Source: Paraspadella gotoi
Lineage: Eukaryota > Chaetognatha
Direction of reading: 5' to 3'
Assembly (NCBI GenBank): GCA_051294375.1
Contig: CM119265.1
Coordinates: 15,784,564 to 15,848,563, forward strand
Length of the DNA: 64,000 bases
Under the pieces are notes generated by a model. The model had not been told where the DNA came from, ran no database searches, and was given only the letters and a program-made list of their open reading frames with translations. Below, in pieces: positions 45,001 to 56,691 of this stretch (positions within the stretch are counted from its first letter, which is position 1; every line of letters begins with the position of its first letter). The position numbers and the translations under genes were made by a program.

Positions 45001-45131
45001 TTAGGTTTTGAGTTTCATATATGAATGTAATTGTAAAGTGTCTTCGTTCTCGGATGATCTTTTAGTTCTGCTTCGGTCTTCGCTCTCTCTTCGTAGGCGG
45101 CTCTCTACTTGTTGTTGCTCGAGCTGCTGCC

Positions 45132-45162
<31 letters not shown>

Positions 45163-45471
45163 CTTCTTCTTCTTCTTCTTCTTCTTCTTTGCTCCTGCCG
45201 CGTCGGACTTCTCCTGCGTCTCCTGCGCCGTCGTCGCTGCCGCCTCCAGAATTAAATTCAGACGCAAGATTCCGGGAAGAATAAATCATTAAACTGGGGG
45301 GGGGGTAATATGTGAGAGAGATGTGGAGTCATGGGAGAGATGAAAACCTGTTCTAGTGGAACGGCCCAAATAATTCACAAATTGAAAGAGAATAATGTCA
45401 ATGACTTTCTCCATGACGCTGGCAATTATTGATCCGTCAGATGTTGCGTAACATGATTTAAATTTTTTCAT
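45001..45471 (-). CDS. Possible small Lys-rich protein divergent from VMA21
   Basis: Minus-strand exon 45471-45348 (MKKFKSCYATSDGSIIASVM...) ends at CAG/GTTTTC. It can join in phase to 45236-45001 (CAG acceptor), which reads ATTAQETQEKSDAAGA, then a poly-Lys run encoded by the (TTC)n repeat, then WQQLEQQQVESRLRRESEDRS. Codon choice in this frame is more gene-like than in the other two. No family recognised, and it may be chance. If real, it shares a 234-base head-to-head promoter region with VMA21. Confidence 0.3.
45135..45189. repeat. (TTC)n trinucleotide repeat
   Basis: About 18 units of TTC (GAA/AAG on the minus strand), in the spacer between the synaptotagmin 5' end and VMA21, within the possible minus-strand Lys-rich frame. 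Confidence 0.97.
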
Positions 45472-45705
45472 TGTACATTATTGTTCGTCAAAGTCATTGT
45501 TTTACTTTCCTCTGTATGACTTTTTCTCACGAAAAAAAAATTAAAATCTTCGACGAGTGGATAAATCTTAATATTTCTACAATCTACATATATATATATA
45601 TTTAATCATTGCTTTCATTTTTAGTTAAAAAGTCTTGCTCTCAATTAAGGGGAAAGAAATTCGTGAAAAGAAACAAAGACAACGAAACGTCTGCAAAATT
45701 CTACG

Positions 45706-46008
45706 ATGTCTTCAGGAGCGGGATGCTTGCCGATCAGAGACAATGAGGGCGATGGGGGCGCCCTTTCGAAGGCCTTTCAGACTCTGCTCTTATTCTCCTG
45801 CATGCTGCTGTCTCTTCCGGTACTCAGTTTCTTCTTGACGAAGCACTACCTTTTCGAAGAAGTGTACGGATACGACCCGCACGCGAGCAACGTTTGCGCG
45901 GCCATCGTCGCCGTCACGATCGTTCACGTCATCGTCGGACTATTTGTTTACGTCGCGTGGAAAGAAAGCTACACGCACACGATCCCGCCGGCCTTTAAAC
46001 AAGATTGA
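45706..46008 (+). CDS. VMA21: VMA21-like V-ATPase assembly factor
   Basis: An uninterrupted 100-residue frame. It has two hydrophobic spans (LLLFSCMLLSLPVLSFFLTKHYLF and a second ending in VIVGLFVYVAW) joined by a short lumenal loop with YGYDPHASN, the size and topology of VMA21. The segments LTKHYLFE and AAIVAVTIVHVIVGLFVYVAW are close to animal VMA21. The protein is an ER chaperone for assembly of the V-ATPase V0 sector. A strong acceptor-like TTTCATTTTTAG ends at 45624 in the 5' region, suggesting a 5' UTR intron or trans-splice site. It opens a run of tightly spaced plus-strand genes. Confidence 0.88.
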   Translation: MSSGAGCLPIRDNEGDGGALSKAFQTLLLFSCMLLSLPVLSFFLTKHYLFEEVYGYDPHASNVCAAIVAVTIVHVIVGLFVYVAWKESYTHTIPPAFKQD

Positions 46009-46167
46009 AGTCTCCGGGGACGACTTTTTATAACTGAAAATATTTATAAATTTACTTTTCATCTTTAATTGTATATGGGGATTCTTTTGTTAATAATATT
46101 GTACACTTAATAATTATGTATTTTATCCAATGTGATTCTTGTCCGTAGAATCCGTGCGCTCATCATA

Positions 46168-48078
46168 ATGGCTGCGGAATCGAAAAAACTAAAACTCTCC
46201 GCCCTCGAAAGTGCTTCCCCGACGGGTGGTGGAGAGGACTCGTCCTCGACCAAGTTTCTCGACGCTGGCCAATCTCAGTCCGTCACTCGCGCCATCCGTG
46301 GTGATGTGCTGGGATTGCGTCGCGGTTTTCGAGGATGCACCGTCTGGTTCACGGGATTAAGCGGCGCAGGGAAGACGACGTTGGCCTTCGCTTTAGAGAA
46401 GTTTCTGGTTTCGCGCGGGATTCCCTCCTACAGCCTCGACGGCGACAACGTACGAAAAGGACTCAACAATGACCTCGGATTCTCTCAGGAGGACCGCGTT
46501 GAAAACATTCGTCGAATCTCCGAAGTCGCCAAGCTGTTTGCCGATGGCGGCATCGTCTGTTTATGTTCCTTTATCTCGCCTTATGAAAAAGACCGATCAT
46601 TGGCTCGAGCCGTTCACGAGCGAGATGGCTTGCCTTTCTTCGAGGTCTACGTCTCGACACCACTGTCTGTTTGCGAGGAGCGCGATCTTAAGGGTCTTTA
46701 CAAACGCGCTCGAATGGGAAAAATCAGGGGTTTCACTGGTATCGACAGTCCTTACGAACCGCCGCCTTCCGCGGAAATTGAGCTACGCGCGGGAGATCTC
46801 TCAATATCCGAGTGTGTTGGCCAACTTGTTTCGCTTCTTCGAAGCCGCGGTATCATTCCAGAGGAAGTTATGGACGCATTCGAACCTGTCAAGGAGCTCT
46901 ATGTTCATGGAGAACAAGCCGCCGCCTGTCGATCCCTTGCCGCTAGCCGTCCAGAGTCATTCCTAAACATTAGCGCAATTGACCTCCAATGGCTTCAAGT
47001 CCTTGCCGAGGGTTGGGCCACTCCAATGACGGGGTTCATGCGCGAAAGCCAGTATTTGCAATGTCAACATTTCGGTGTGCTCTTTAATGGCAACAGCCTT
47101 CAGTCTGCCATCAATCAGTCTGTACCGATTGTGCTGACTGTTAGAGAAGAGATAAAAAACCGTCTTCAGCATAATGAATTTGTAACTCTAGTCTACAACG
47201 AAATACCTTACGCGATTCTGAAACGTCCAGAGTTTTACCGTCATAATAAAGAAGAACGTTGCGCCCGCACTTTCGGGACTACCAATCCTGGGCACCCATC
47301 TGTTAAGGCCATTTTAGATTCCGGTGATTGGATTCTGGGAGGTGACGTAGAAGTCATGGAGCCGATTTTGTGGCAAGACGGTTTGGATCACCTCCGCCTA
47401 TCGCCATCAACTTTGCGGAATCGCTTTAGGCAAATGGGTGCCGATGCTGTTTTTGCTTTCCAACTTCGTAATCCCATTCATAATGGCCACGCATTGCTGA
47501 TGAGCGACACACGCCGCCGCCTTCTCGAACGTGGATTCAAAAAACCTGTGCTGTTGCTACATCCACTAGGTGGATGGACAAAAGAAGACGACGTTCCTTT
47601 GGCAACTCGCTTAGAACAGCATAAGGCAGTATTAAATGAAGGAGTTCTCGATCCTGCATCGACGGTTCTTGCAATTTTTCCCTCTCCTATGCTCTATGCG
47701 GGCCCCACCGAGGTCCAGTGGCACTGCAAGGCGCGTATGATCGCTGGCGCTAACTTCTACATCGTGGGACGTGACCCTGCTGGATTGCCTCACCCCGTGA
47801 CGGGCAAGGATCTTTTCGATCCCACTCACGGGGCCAAAGTCCTCACCATGTCGCCGGGTCTCAGCGATTTGGAAATTGTTCCTTTCAAGGTGGCCGCTTA
47901 CAACAAAAAGAATTCCCGTATGGAATTTTTTCAACCTGAAGCCAAAGAAGACTTCGAATTCATTTCGGGAACCAAAATGAGAACGCTTGCTCGGAATGGG
48001 GAAAATCCACCTGATGGATTTATGGCTCCCACGGCTTGGTTGATACTAGCCGATTATTACCGTAAATTCCAATCTTAA
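46168..48078 (+). CDS. PAPSS: Bifunctional PAPS synthase (APS kinase + ATP sulfurylase), intronless
   Basis: A single 636-residue frame; the ATG at 46168 is chosen because upstream in-frame sequence lacks another ATG. Residues of about 50-235 are the APS kinase domain with the P-loop GLSGAGKTT (63-71), [10 protein letters not shown], and [21 protein letters not shown]. The rest is ATP sulfurylase with [13 protein letters not shown] (the HxGH motif), [16 protein letters not shown] and [10 protein letters not shown]. The fused kinase-sulfurylase order is the animal arrangement. The enzyme makes the sulfate donor PAPS. The gene has no intron although its multi-exon neighbours MTHFS, FBXO8 and RIC8 have many. 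Its start is only 159 bases after the VMA21 stop, with an acceptor-like CCGTAG 19 bases before the ATG. Confidence 0.95.
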   Translation: MAAESKKLKLSALESASPTGGGEDSSSTKFLDAGQSQSVTRAIRGDVLGLRRGFRGCTVWFTGLSGAGKTTLAFALEKFLVSRGIPSYSLDGDNVRKGLNNDLGFSQEDRVENIRRISEVAKLFADGGIVCLCSFISPYEKDRSLARAVHERDGLPFFEVYVSTPLSVCEERDLKGLYKRARMGKIRGFTGIDSPYEPPPSAEIELRAGDLSISECVGQLVSLLRSRGIIPEEVMDAFEPVKELYVHGEQAAACRSLAASRPESFLNISAIDLQWLQVLAEGWATPMTGFMRESQYLQCQHFGVLFNGNSLQSAINQSVPIVLTVREEIKNRLQHNEFVTLVYNEIPYAILKRPEFYRHNKEERCARTFGTTNPGHPSVKAILDSGDWILGGDVEVMEPILWQDGLDHLRLSPSTLRNRFRQMGADAVFAFQLRNPIHNGHALLMSDTRRRLLERGFKKPVLLLHPLGGWTKEDDVPLATRLEQHKAVLNEGVLDPASTVLAIFPSPMLYAGPTEVQWHCKARMIAGANFYIVGRDPAGLPHPVTGKDLFDPTHGAKVLTMSPGLSDLEIVPFKVAAYNKKNSRMEFFQPEAKEDFEFISGTKMRTLARNGENPPDGFMAPTAWLILADYYRKFQS

Positions 48079-48273
48079 TTTTGCCTGACAATTGTCTTTT
48101 CTTTGAAAAATTAATCTCTTTTCAATATGAGTGATTTAGTACGTTTTAACTATATACATGAAACGTCTTAGTATATTTATGAAGCACTGCTTGGTTATAC
48201 TTGGTTTTTAGATTTAGAAAATTCATATCTTTTGCCGAAAATTATTTTAAACTGCTTTTTTTTATTTTAGAGA

Positions 48274-49523
48274 ATGTCTACTAATCTCCACGTTGCTAAA
48301 AAACTGCTCAGAAAGCAGATAAAAATCTCTCTTAAGCAACTGTCAGCTTTTGATCGTGAACTTCAGTCTCAGGCCGTCATCTCAAAATTAGTAACCCTGC
48401 CAATATTTGCTAAAAGTCAGAGAATATCAGGTAGTAATTTTTTAAAATTCTTTTAACGTCTAGCACTATTAATTTAATATAAAGATAAATTTTCATCATG
48501 GAGAAAATTGCATTTAACAAAGAAAAAAAAACTAATTTTTTCCAAATATTTCGACTTATATTGCGAAGTCATCATCAGTGGCAAAAAGTGAAAAAACGAG
48601 AAAAATATTTAAAGGAATAAGGAGAGAGAGGAAAAAAAGAGAAAAAGATAGAGAGAAAGAGAAAGAGAGAGAGAGAAAGAAATGACCTTGATAGGAATAG
48701 GCAGTAGTCATTAATAAAAACACCATCAGTGATTTTTGACCAAAGACCCAAAAATTGGGTAGCCCCCCCTGCTTTCTATCAGTTCAGTTCGGGGTTCCAA
48801 GCGTCGGTTTTTACATAGGCTCCCCAGTCCTCATTGAGTCCCTCTCTTGGGCATGAACAATCATGCTTTATAATGGGATAATTTTTTTTTTTTTTTTTCA
48901 GTTTACTTGCCTATGTCTGATGAAATAAATACTTTGTGTCTCGTGAAGGAGATATTAACCTCAAAAAAAGATTGTTTTATACCAAAATATGTGGGAGATT
49001 CTATGGAAATGGTTCGGCTCCATTCATTCGAAGAAATTCAAACACTTCCGATGACTTCTTGGAATATTCGTCAACCTGCTGGTATATATTTACAGTATTT
49101 GCAATTTTGCACAATTTTTTCTTTCATTCCTGCTGTTTTAGTCATGGCTATAACAAATAATTATTTTAGACGATGAGGACGACTACATGATTCCACCGAG
49201 AGAAAAGGCCTTGAATACAGGTGTGGGACATCATCAGTTCATCACACATCATCACAATTTTACCGATCTTATATGTCATTGCATTTTTGCCTTTCTTAGG
49301 AGGCTTAGATCTTATTGTTATGCCTGGTCTTGGATTCACGAAAAATGGCGAAAGAATCGGAAGAGGAAAAGGTTATTATGATACATACATCCAAAGATGT
49401 ATAACCGCATTCCCTAAAAAACCTTTTTTAGTAGCTCTCACGTTTAAGGAACAAATATGTGAGTCGATTCCTACCGGTCCCAATGATCATCGAGTCGATT
49501 TAGTTATTTTTGATGAATCGTGA
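48274..49523 (+). CDS. MTHFS: 5-formyltetrahydrofolate cyclo-ligase
   Basis: Four exons: 48274-48430, 48902-49081, 49170-49220 and 49300-49523, 203 residues, the usual length for the animal enzyme. Features are the N-terminal helix (AKKLLRKQIKISLKQLS), VYLPMSDEINT, KYVGDSMEMVRL, the central VMPGLGFTKNGERIGRGKGYYD nucleotide/substrate motif, and the C-terminal PTGPNDHRVDLVIFDE. It converts 5-formyl-THF to 5,10-methenyl-THF using ATP. A strong acceptor (TTTTTTTTATTTTAG) ends at 48270, three bases before the ATG and only 192 bases after the PAPS synthase stop. Confidence 0.93.
48495..48605 (-). mobile_element. Diverged copy of the CTGATGA...GAAA repeat in MTHFS intron 1
   Basis: On the minus strand this contains CTGATGATGACTTCGCAATATAAGTCGAAATA (split here: CTGATGA, GACTT, AAGTC, GAAA). 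It is flanked by CTCCATGATGAAAATTTA and a T-rich stretch. The same layout occurs at 53046-53150 in a RIC8 intron, and the core recurs in both arms of the element at 32329-32843. Confidence 0.55.
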
Positions 49524-49798
49524 TTTCAGTTTTACGTTTCATAGTTTTTTCGAAATTGTTCACTAATGAATATTTGTAATGTTATAATAATGTTATTTTT
49601 ATTGGCATATTAGTTTAATTCCTGTTGAATTTGCGGTGTGAAGAAAATTTATCTTATTTTTTGTACATTTTATTGATTTTTAATAGACCGTTATCTAGTT
49701 TTTTAGGTAGTTGATTATTTTTTTAATGTATGAAATGAGACATTTGGTTATGAAGGAGTTGTTTTATAACTGTCTTTGATGTATTCCCACGATCTCTC

Positions 49799-51281
49799 AT
49801 GGGCCAAACATTACGTCGAATTCTCGAATGGGAGGAAGAGGTGGTCGAGGTAGGAGTTGCTATGTTAAAAATTAGTCATTTTCCTTTGGTTAACTCACGA
49901 ATTACCAATCTAAAATTCTTTTTTAAGGAGTGCGAAGAAGAATTTTATCAAAACAATTCCCCCATCGATGAACAGGTACATCTCTAAGAATTCGACTTCA
50001 AACTCAATCATGTGACTTAATAATTCTATCAATTTATAGACATCCGCTGTTGCTGTAGCCGGTCGAATTCTTCAGAAGCACAGAACTAATTTGCAACGTT
50101 TTGGAGGGGGTAAAAAAATTCCCAATTTGACGGACTTACCCCCCGAACTCGGCATCCTCGTACTCTCTCACCTAAACGCCACAGACCTGTGCTTAGCGGC
50201 CTGCGTCTGGCAGAAATTGGCGGAGGATGAGATTCTGTGGTCAGGACTGTGTCGAAGTAAGTACATACGTACCAATTCCAAGAGGACCCGTTTGGAGGAA
50301 CTCGATCTTTGTTTATTGAGATAGTAATACCTACCTTTTTATAGGTACTTGGCAGTACACATCAATATACTCAGTTATACAAAGAATGTCTCTATGCCAT
50401 GACGATGACGGAAATTTCCCTCGTTTTTCATACCGCCGACTGTACATGCTGTTGGACGAAGCGTCGCTCACATTTAATGCCGATCCCGAAATGGGTAATT
50501 GTATTTTTAAAAAAGTTTGTCAGGTTGCTATTGTTTTCATATACATTTTTTATCGAAGGAATTGAATATCTTTGCAAGAATAATTTGCTAAATGACAGTC
50601 CCGAAGAAATTGCGCGCTTTTTCAATGGTACAAATAAACTTCATAAGCAGCAGAGAAAATCTTATTTGGAGAGGCACAATGAGGTTTTGGAACATTTAGT
50701 CCAGTTGCAGGATTTTAACGGTAAATGCTGTTAGATGCATTGTAATTATTTAGTTTACATTACTTTTTTTTACGAGTTTTATTTTTATATGCTTCGTAGG
50801 TTTTTTGCCAAATAGATTACGAGAGTTTTTCTCAAGAATTTGCCATGCCCCAAATGCAAGGAATGAATATCTCACCAAGTTGATAGAACAGTTTTCCAAC
50901 AGGTTTTATGAGAGAGCTTCATGTTATGTCGCCTTTATTTAATTAAAATTCCTAAAATAATTTGACAGATTTACGGACTGCAATTCCAGTTTGGGTCTAA
51001 ATAAAGATACTATCTTTATTTTATGTTACTCTCTTATTATGCTAAGGTAAATTTAATTTTTTCAAATTGTTATTCATTTATAATTTGTTATAATTTTCCA
51101 TTTTATTTTTTTCTTCTGCAGCGTTGATCTTGGATCCCCTCACGTTAAAAATAAAATGTCAAAGCGTGAATTTATTCGTAATTTACGGCATGCGGTACCA
51201 GATGTTAACGACGAATATACTGGACATTTGTATGATAACGTTTACCTTGTTGGTCACATTATCCCTCAGCCAGTAAACTAA
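49799..51281 (+). CDS. FBXO8: F-box and Sec7-like protein FBXO8
   Basis: Eight exons: 49799-49849, 49928-49975, 50040-50256, 50345-50494, 50559-50720, 50800-50902, 50969-51046 and 51122-51281, 322 residues (human form 319). It starts MGQTLRR, like the MGQ start of vertebrate FBXO8, a possible N-myristoylation site. The F-box is LPPELGILVLSHLNATDLCL...CVWQKLAEDEILW. The C-terminal half is the degenerate Sec7 domain (NNLLNDSPEEIARFF, FLPNRLREFFS, LCYSLIMLR, NKMSKREFIRN, YDNVYLVGH). In mammals FBXO8 recruits SCF to ARF6. All phases match. Confidence 0.95.
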
Positions 51282-51817
51282 GACCAGATACGAAATGAAT
51301 CATACCAAAAAATCGATTATTAGATTATGTAAGCAAACTGAACTGTGTATTGAACTCACAAACAGCATTTGTCAATATTTGATTTTGGAATTGCAGAAAC
51401 TAATCAAAAACATGTTCAAATGTGCCAAATTTCAAAGTAAAATTTAAAGGTTGAAATTTAATTTTTTTTTTAACTATAGGCTAAGTGTTTGCTTTTTGTA
51501 AGATGATGGAAAAATATTTTTTTTTTGAACTGATTTGCACTAATTTTTCGGATTTTGTGGTTTCCCTCACCAGAATTATACGTCCACAATGTTATTTTCA
51601 ATAATCAGATTACATTGTTTTCAACAATTGTTTTTTATTATGAAGGATTCATCTGCCATGCAATATTTCTAGTCAATGCAGTTTTAAATATTTGCCTGCT
51701 GTTCACTTTTGTCATTATTATTGAAACTTTATCGTCAGGAAAAGTTTTCCGTTAAGAATAATTATTTGGCTCCTTGAGAATGTCATCAACTGTGACATAT
51801 GCGTAAAACCTTTCACA
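51282..51817. other. FBXO8-RIC8 spacer
   Basis: AT-rich, about 540 bases. An acceptor-like T-rich tract ending TAACTATAG lies near 51479. No open frame of coding character was recognised. Confidence 0.55.
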
Positions 51818-54800
51818 ATGCAATCGGAAACTGAACTGCGGAACTCTGGTGATTCTAATCACCTTGCTAAAACTTTGGGAAATGTCACGTTTGAAAATAA
51901 CGAGGAATTCGGTCGAATATTGAACGATTTTTGCATTCAACATGCTCAGGTAACAAACCTTTGTTCGTTCACTTGTTCGGTCTGAGGCTAATCCTGCTTT
52001 CTGATTGGTACTGTACTATCTACCAGTCTTTTCCCCTGTTAGGTCTAGGCTTATAAGTTCCTTACTCCGAGCTTTCAAAATATTCTTTACTCAACAGAGC
52101 TTCGTCTTCCCGGAATTGTCCACTGAGGACAAAAGGAAAATCAGCGATCTTTTTGTTCGCAAGTTGCAATCATCGCAACCTCCTCCAAACATACATAAAC
52201 TTTGTCTCTCTGCTTTGAGAATACTGTCTAGAGATACCAAAGGCATTAGGTGAGCAGAATCAATACTGAGATGAACCGCAATTGTTATCGTCGCAATCGC
52301 AATCGATTTTGGGACATTGCTCCCAAAAAACGTCGTCGTCGATTAAAAAAAGTGTGCAAATGTATATACTCTATAGTATGGCAACGGGGGGACATGTGTG
52401 ATGCCCGGGGAGTGAGGCATCTCCCGACAGCTGGCGCTCAGGGCTTTGGACCTGCAGTGACCACTGACCACCCCATGACACTAGGGTGTTTATGCCGACA
52501 CCATCACACTTTTGAAACTTAGTTTTCCTTTTTCAAATTTGATTTTTTGAGTATCTAACTTTGTCATGGGTCCAGATTTTTGCTATGTGATTGCGACGAT
52601 CCTTGTGTATTCAATATTTTTTCAACTTGAAATATTTTTAGAGAATTCGAAACTCCCGATATGTTTGCCGCGTTGAGATACCATGCGAGATTACAGCTTC
52701 GTCCTGAGACAAAGAATCTCGTTCATTACCCGACCGAAGCTCAAGCTTGTGAAAACATTCTCGAAGCTCAAAAGGTTATCTTCAATCTCATTTATAACAG
52801 GTATACCGTTTAGTAGACAAAATGTTTGGTTTTATGAAACGAAATGAAATTTATTAATTTTAAACAGCTCATCATTTCGCGGTCTTTGCGCAGAGGGCGA
52901 TTTCATTCAGTGCCTTTTCATCCGGATGTCTCTATATAAGTCGGAATTATGTCGAATGTCTACCACGGTAGTGTTTTAAAAGATTTTAAATAAGTCTAGT
53001 AATTTTCGGTAAAACAATATTATAAAATATAATATACGAGTATATTTTCATAATGGAGAAAACGGTGTTAAAGGAGAAAAACAGTTTTTTTTCATATATT
53101 TCGACTTAGTCATCATCAGTGATAAAAATTAAAAAAGGAGACAAAATGGTGTATAAGATGACGTTGAAACAATATTCTAAAACATTTATGTATCGTCTAT
53201 AGGTCTATTAAATAACTCTAACCTTAACCAAACTTAATTTTTTCTTGTAGTATAGCTCCTTGTACGATAATGATGTATGCGAATAGAAAAATAACCGACT
53301 GGCTCGGTTCCGTTGGCATATTGCAACATTTAAAAACTATAAATAAACCGATAGTGAAATAAGTAATTTTACAATTTTCATAGTGCTAAGAAATTAAATT
53401 GTGATAAAGTAATGCTTTATTATCTTTATTTTAATCTTCATGCATATTGATTGAAAGTTAATTCCCTAAATTGTTTTCCTTAGGTGAAGTCTTTCGACAC
53501 TAAGATGTTCTTTCTGTTAACGGCACAAAACGATCGGGCACGTCAACGCGCGCGCGACGAATTTCGGGGGATTGAGACACTTTTTGACGTTTTGTCCCAA
53601 CTCATTCAAGTAAGACATGGCCTTGAAAAATTTTTGGCCAAATTGTACTTCCGCTAACCGGGATTTAGCGGTCGGTTATTTGTTTTTTGCTTATGTTATG
53701 AGCGAACTATTAAAATTTCATTACGCAAAAAAATATTGAAAAAAGTAGAAAAATGTTTTAAAAAATTATTTTAAAAACTATTTCTAACTTTAACCACCCT
53801 CAAACTTAACTACCCTCAACCTAAACCACCCTTAATCCCCAACCTTAATCCCAATAACCCTTAATTAATTTTAACCTTAATTAATTAATGAAAAATGTAT
53901 AAAAAAAATTTTTGTATTTTTTTTTGCCAATTAATAAAAATGTATAAAAAGAGTATTAATTTTAATTAAAACTTATGTTACTTTTAAATAATATTGAATA
54001 TGCGAAAATAAATATATTAAAATATATATTAAAAAAAATATTAAAATGAATATTTATATTATTGCATAAACAAAAACTCGATATTACAGAGAAAATAAAA
54101 GTTTTAACAACTCTTGTGATTGACAAAACACCGACCGGTGGTAACTAAGATTCGTTACGGTCGTCGAAAAGTAAAATTATCCCAATTTTTACTAATCTAA
54201 GGTTCTCTTTCTCATTCTGTCAAACGCTGTTTGATGTTATATTCAGCCTGAAGGAGCAATGTTCGGGACTCAACCTTTGAACGAAAACGATTGCGACTTG
54301 TGCTGTGAAATTCTTAAAAGCCTTTACACTCTCACCATGGATTGGGGGGACGGGAAAGTTTATGAGGACGATCCTGTCACCAAAGAAGCCTTTTTGAAGA
54401 TCACACCTACTCTGATCGGTCTGTTGTTTTGAATAAAAACCTTTTCTGTTTTTTATTTGATTTGAATTTGGTTTTTTATTTTTTTTATGATTTTATACAG
54501 ATCTCATCAAATCGCGGTGCATCGTTAAAGATAAAACCTACGAAGTGAAATCAAACCTGGTGAATTTTCTCATTAACTATCCGGTGACTCTATATTCTTC
54601 ACTTGCTCCTTTTTGTGATTCTTCCGACGTATCGAGTGAACCTGAGAAGAACGGATGCACTGGAGCCTACTCAATCACAGTCAAATGCAAGGGTATTTGA
54701 CAATTCATAGAATGTTTACCAATTTAACTTTAATCGATATTTATTTAGCATAAGAACCAACACAATAATTTAAGAATAATAAGAATATTTCTTAAACTTC

Positions 54801-56318
54801 AGGACCATCCTTCATCGGAAGCAAAGCTAATACTGTGTATCAAGAGCACGACATGACTGTCGTTAATGAGATTCTCGACTTTTTGAATAACCGTCTTGAT
54901 CTATTCAGTGTCTCTTCAAATTCATACAAGTAAATTAAGGCCTTTTCATTATTTACTTACTATATAAGTATTTAAGTATATCTTTTTTCTGTAGACAGCA
55001 AGCTCCTAAAATACCCGTTACCGGTGGACTTAAAGAAACTCTTTCCCCCGTTTTATGTTTACTCCAAAATATGGCCAAATACAATCGTTACATAAGGAGG
55101 TAACTGAAAAATTTTGCCACTTCATGACTCATTTTATTTGGTTATTCTGATTAGTAGCGTGGTATTTCACTTGAGCATTCAAGTATTGATAAACTATTGA
55201 TATTGTGATCGTAAATCTTATTATTCTGTGATCAGATATTTGAAAGTTTCCATTCTCCCACCGCTGGAGGCGAAGACAACGCGGAACTTCACTCAGCTGC
55301 CAGAAGAAGGTCGCTTACTGCGCAATAAGCTAGTTCGACTAATGACCTCCCCCGTTTCGGAGGTTAAGGAGTTGGTCGCCGAACTAGTATTCATCATTTG
55401 CAAAGAGAGCGTCGCCAGGATGATCAAGTACACTGGTAATGGCGATAGGTGGTGTTGGTCATGTCAATAGATTTCAAGATCAAGTTGGCAATTCTCACTC
55501 TCTTCTAGGTTACGGCAACGCGGCGGGTCTTCTCGCTCGGAAAGGCTTGATGGGCGTGGCCCGGGCTCCACGTTTGGACGTGGACCCCGACTACTCGGAA
55601 GACTCTGAGGATTCGGACACCGAAGAATACAAAGCGGTTAAAGACGACATAAATCCAGTCACCGGTAATTTTATTTGAGCAAGTTTCGTACTGTAGGACA
55701 TGCAGTGCAGTATTTCACTGTTCAATTCAATTTATTATTTCGAATTCTTGGGTTTTTTTTTTAATTCATTCAAGTTTAACCTTCGTTTTGTTTGCATTTA
55801 ATTTGTCATGAATAATTCCTTCATTTTCGGATTTTTAAAAAATTAATATTGTTCTTTAATTGATATACAGATTACAGAAGTATTTAATAGTTTTTATGAA
55901 TTAAATATGAAAAAAAAAAGCGCGTGTCTCCATATCAGTTTAATTTTTTTGAAGGTCGTCTCGAACGTAACAAACCTAATCCAATGGATGAGATGACCGA
56001 AGAACAAAAAGAATATGAAGCCTTGGAGCTCGCCAAATTGCTAGGTAACTTGGATACTGTCGTAGTTATATTCTGAATTTAATAGAATTATCTTTCGATT
56101 TTTTATGAGAGTTACCTACGGTTATGTAATTGAAGTATTAGTTGATATTTATTATTAATTAAATAATAGGCCGAATTTGCAACAACGGCGTAATCCAGCC
56201 GGCGGTCATTAACGAGGATGGACGACCTGTTCGAGTCGAACACATTATGCAATTGAGGGAAATGGCTGATGCCAACAATAATGCCAATTCGGATTCCGAA
56301 AGCGATGACGAATCCTAA
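51818..56318 (+). CDS. RIC8A: Synembryn/RIC8 G-alpha chaperone and exchange factor
   Basis: Thirteen exons: 51818-51949, 52098-52249, 52642-52800, 52868-52967, 53484-53609, 54247-54418, 54501-54692, 54803-54929, 54995-55099, 55236-55435, 55509-55664, 55955-56044 and 56170-56318, 619 residues. Characteristic armadillo-like segments include [82 protein letters not shown] and [15 protein letters not shown]. The acidic stretch [19 protein letters not shown] corresponds to the CK2-phosphorylated region known in vertebrate Ric-8A. RIC8 folds nascent G-alpha subunits and acts as a receptor-independent GEF. Assignment to A versus B type is tentative. Introns 2, 4 and 5 are several hundred bases and hold repeat relics. 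Confidence 0.94.
52396..52509. mobile_element. GC-rich 114-base element with 8-base terminal inverted repeats in RIC8 intron 2
   Basis: GTGTGATG (52396-52403) and CATCACAC (52502-52509) bound a block that is clearly GC-richer than the AT-rich intron around it. It also contains an internal GATGCC...GGCATC hairpin. No target-site duplication is obvious. It could be a small non-autonomous element or a fragment of a larger repeat. Confidence 0.4.
53046..53150 (-). mobile_element. Diverged copy of the CTGATGA...GAAA repeat in RIC8 intron 4
   Basis: The minus strand has CTGATGA, GACT, AAGTC and GAAATAT in order, then CTCCATTATGAAAATAT. Together these match the MTHFS intron copy (48495-48605) over roughly 100 bases with small indels. 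Confidence 0.55.
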
Positions 56319-56691
56319 CTTTTTTTAGTCAAATCACATTCCCCTAGACTCTACATTTATGTTTTTCGTTGTCACCAACTTTCACCTATGCTCCAAAGTT
56401 TCACGAGTATTTTTACGTTTTAAATCTGATTTCCATTTTACTGAACTATCTAGTTTAGATTTTCGAATCTAGTCTTACTCTATCTTTGCTGGCTCTTAAA
56501 CGTGTAAATATATTTTCCCTTAATAGTTTATAAATTTATTGTTCCCAATTTTGATAGTACTGTGGCTGTGGAAATATCATTAGAAATTTTGGTTCAGCTC
56601 TGCATCGTACGATATCTTGTATTTCTTAATTTATGTTTTGCACGTCGTCAGATTTTTAATTTTCGATAAGTTTTTTCCGTGAAAAGTGGAA

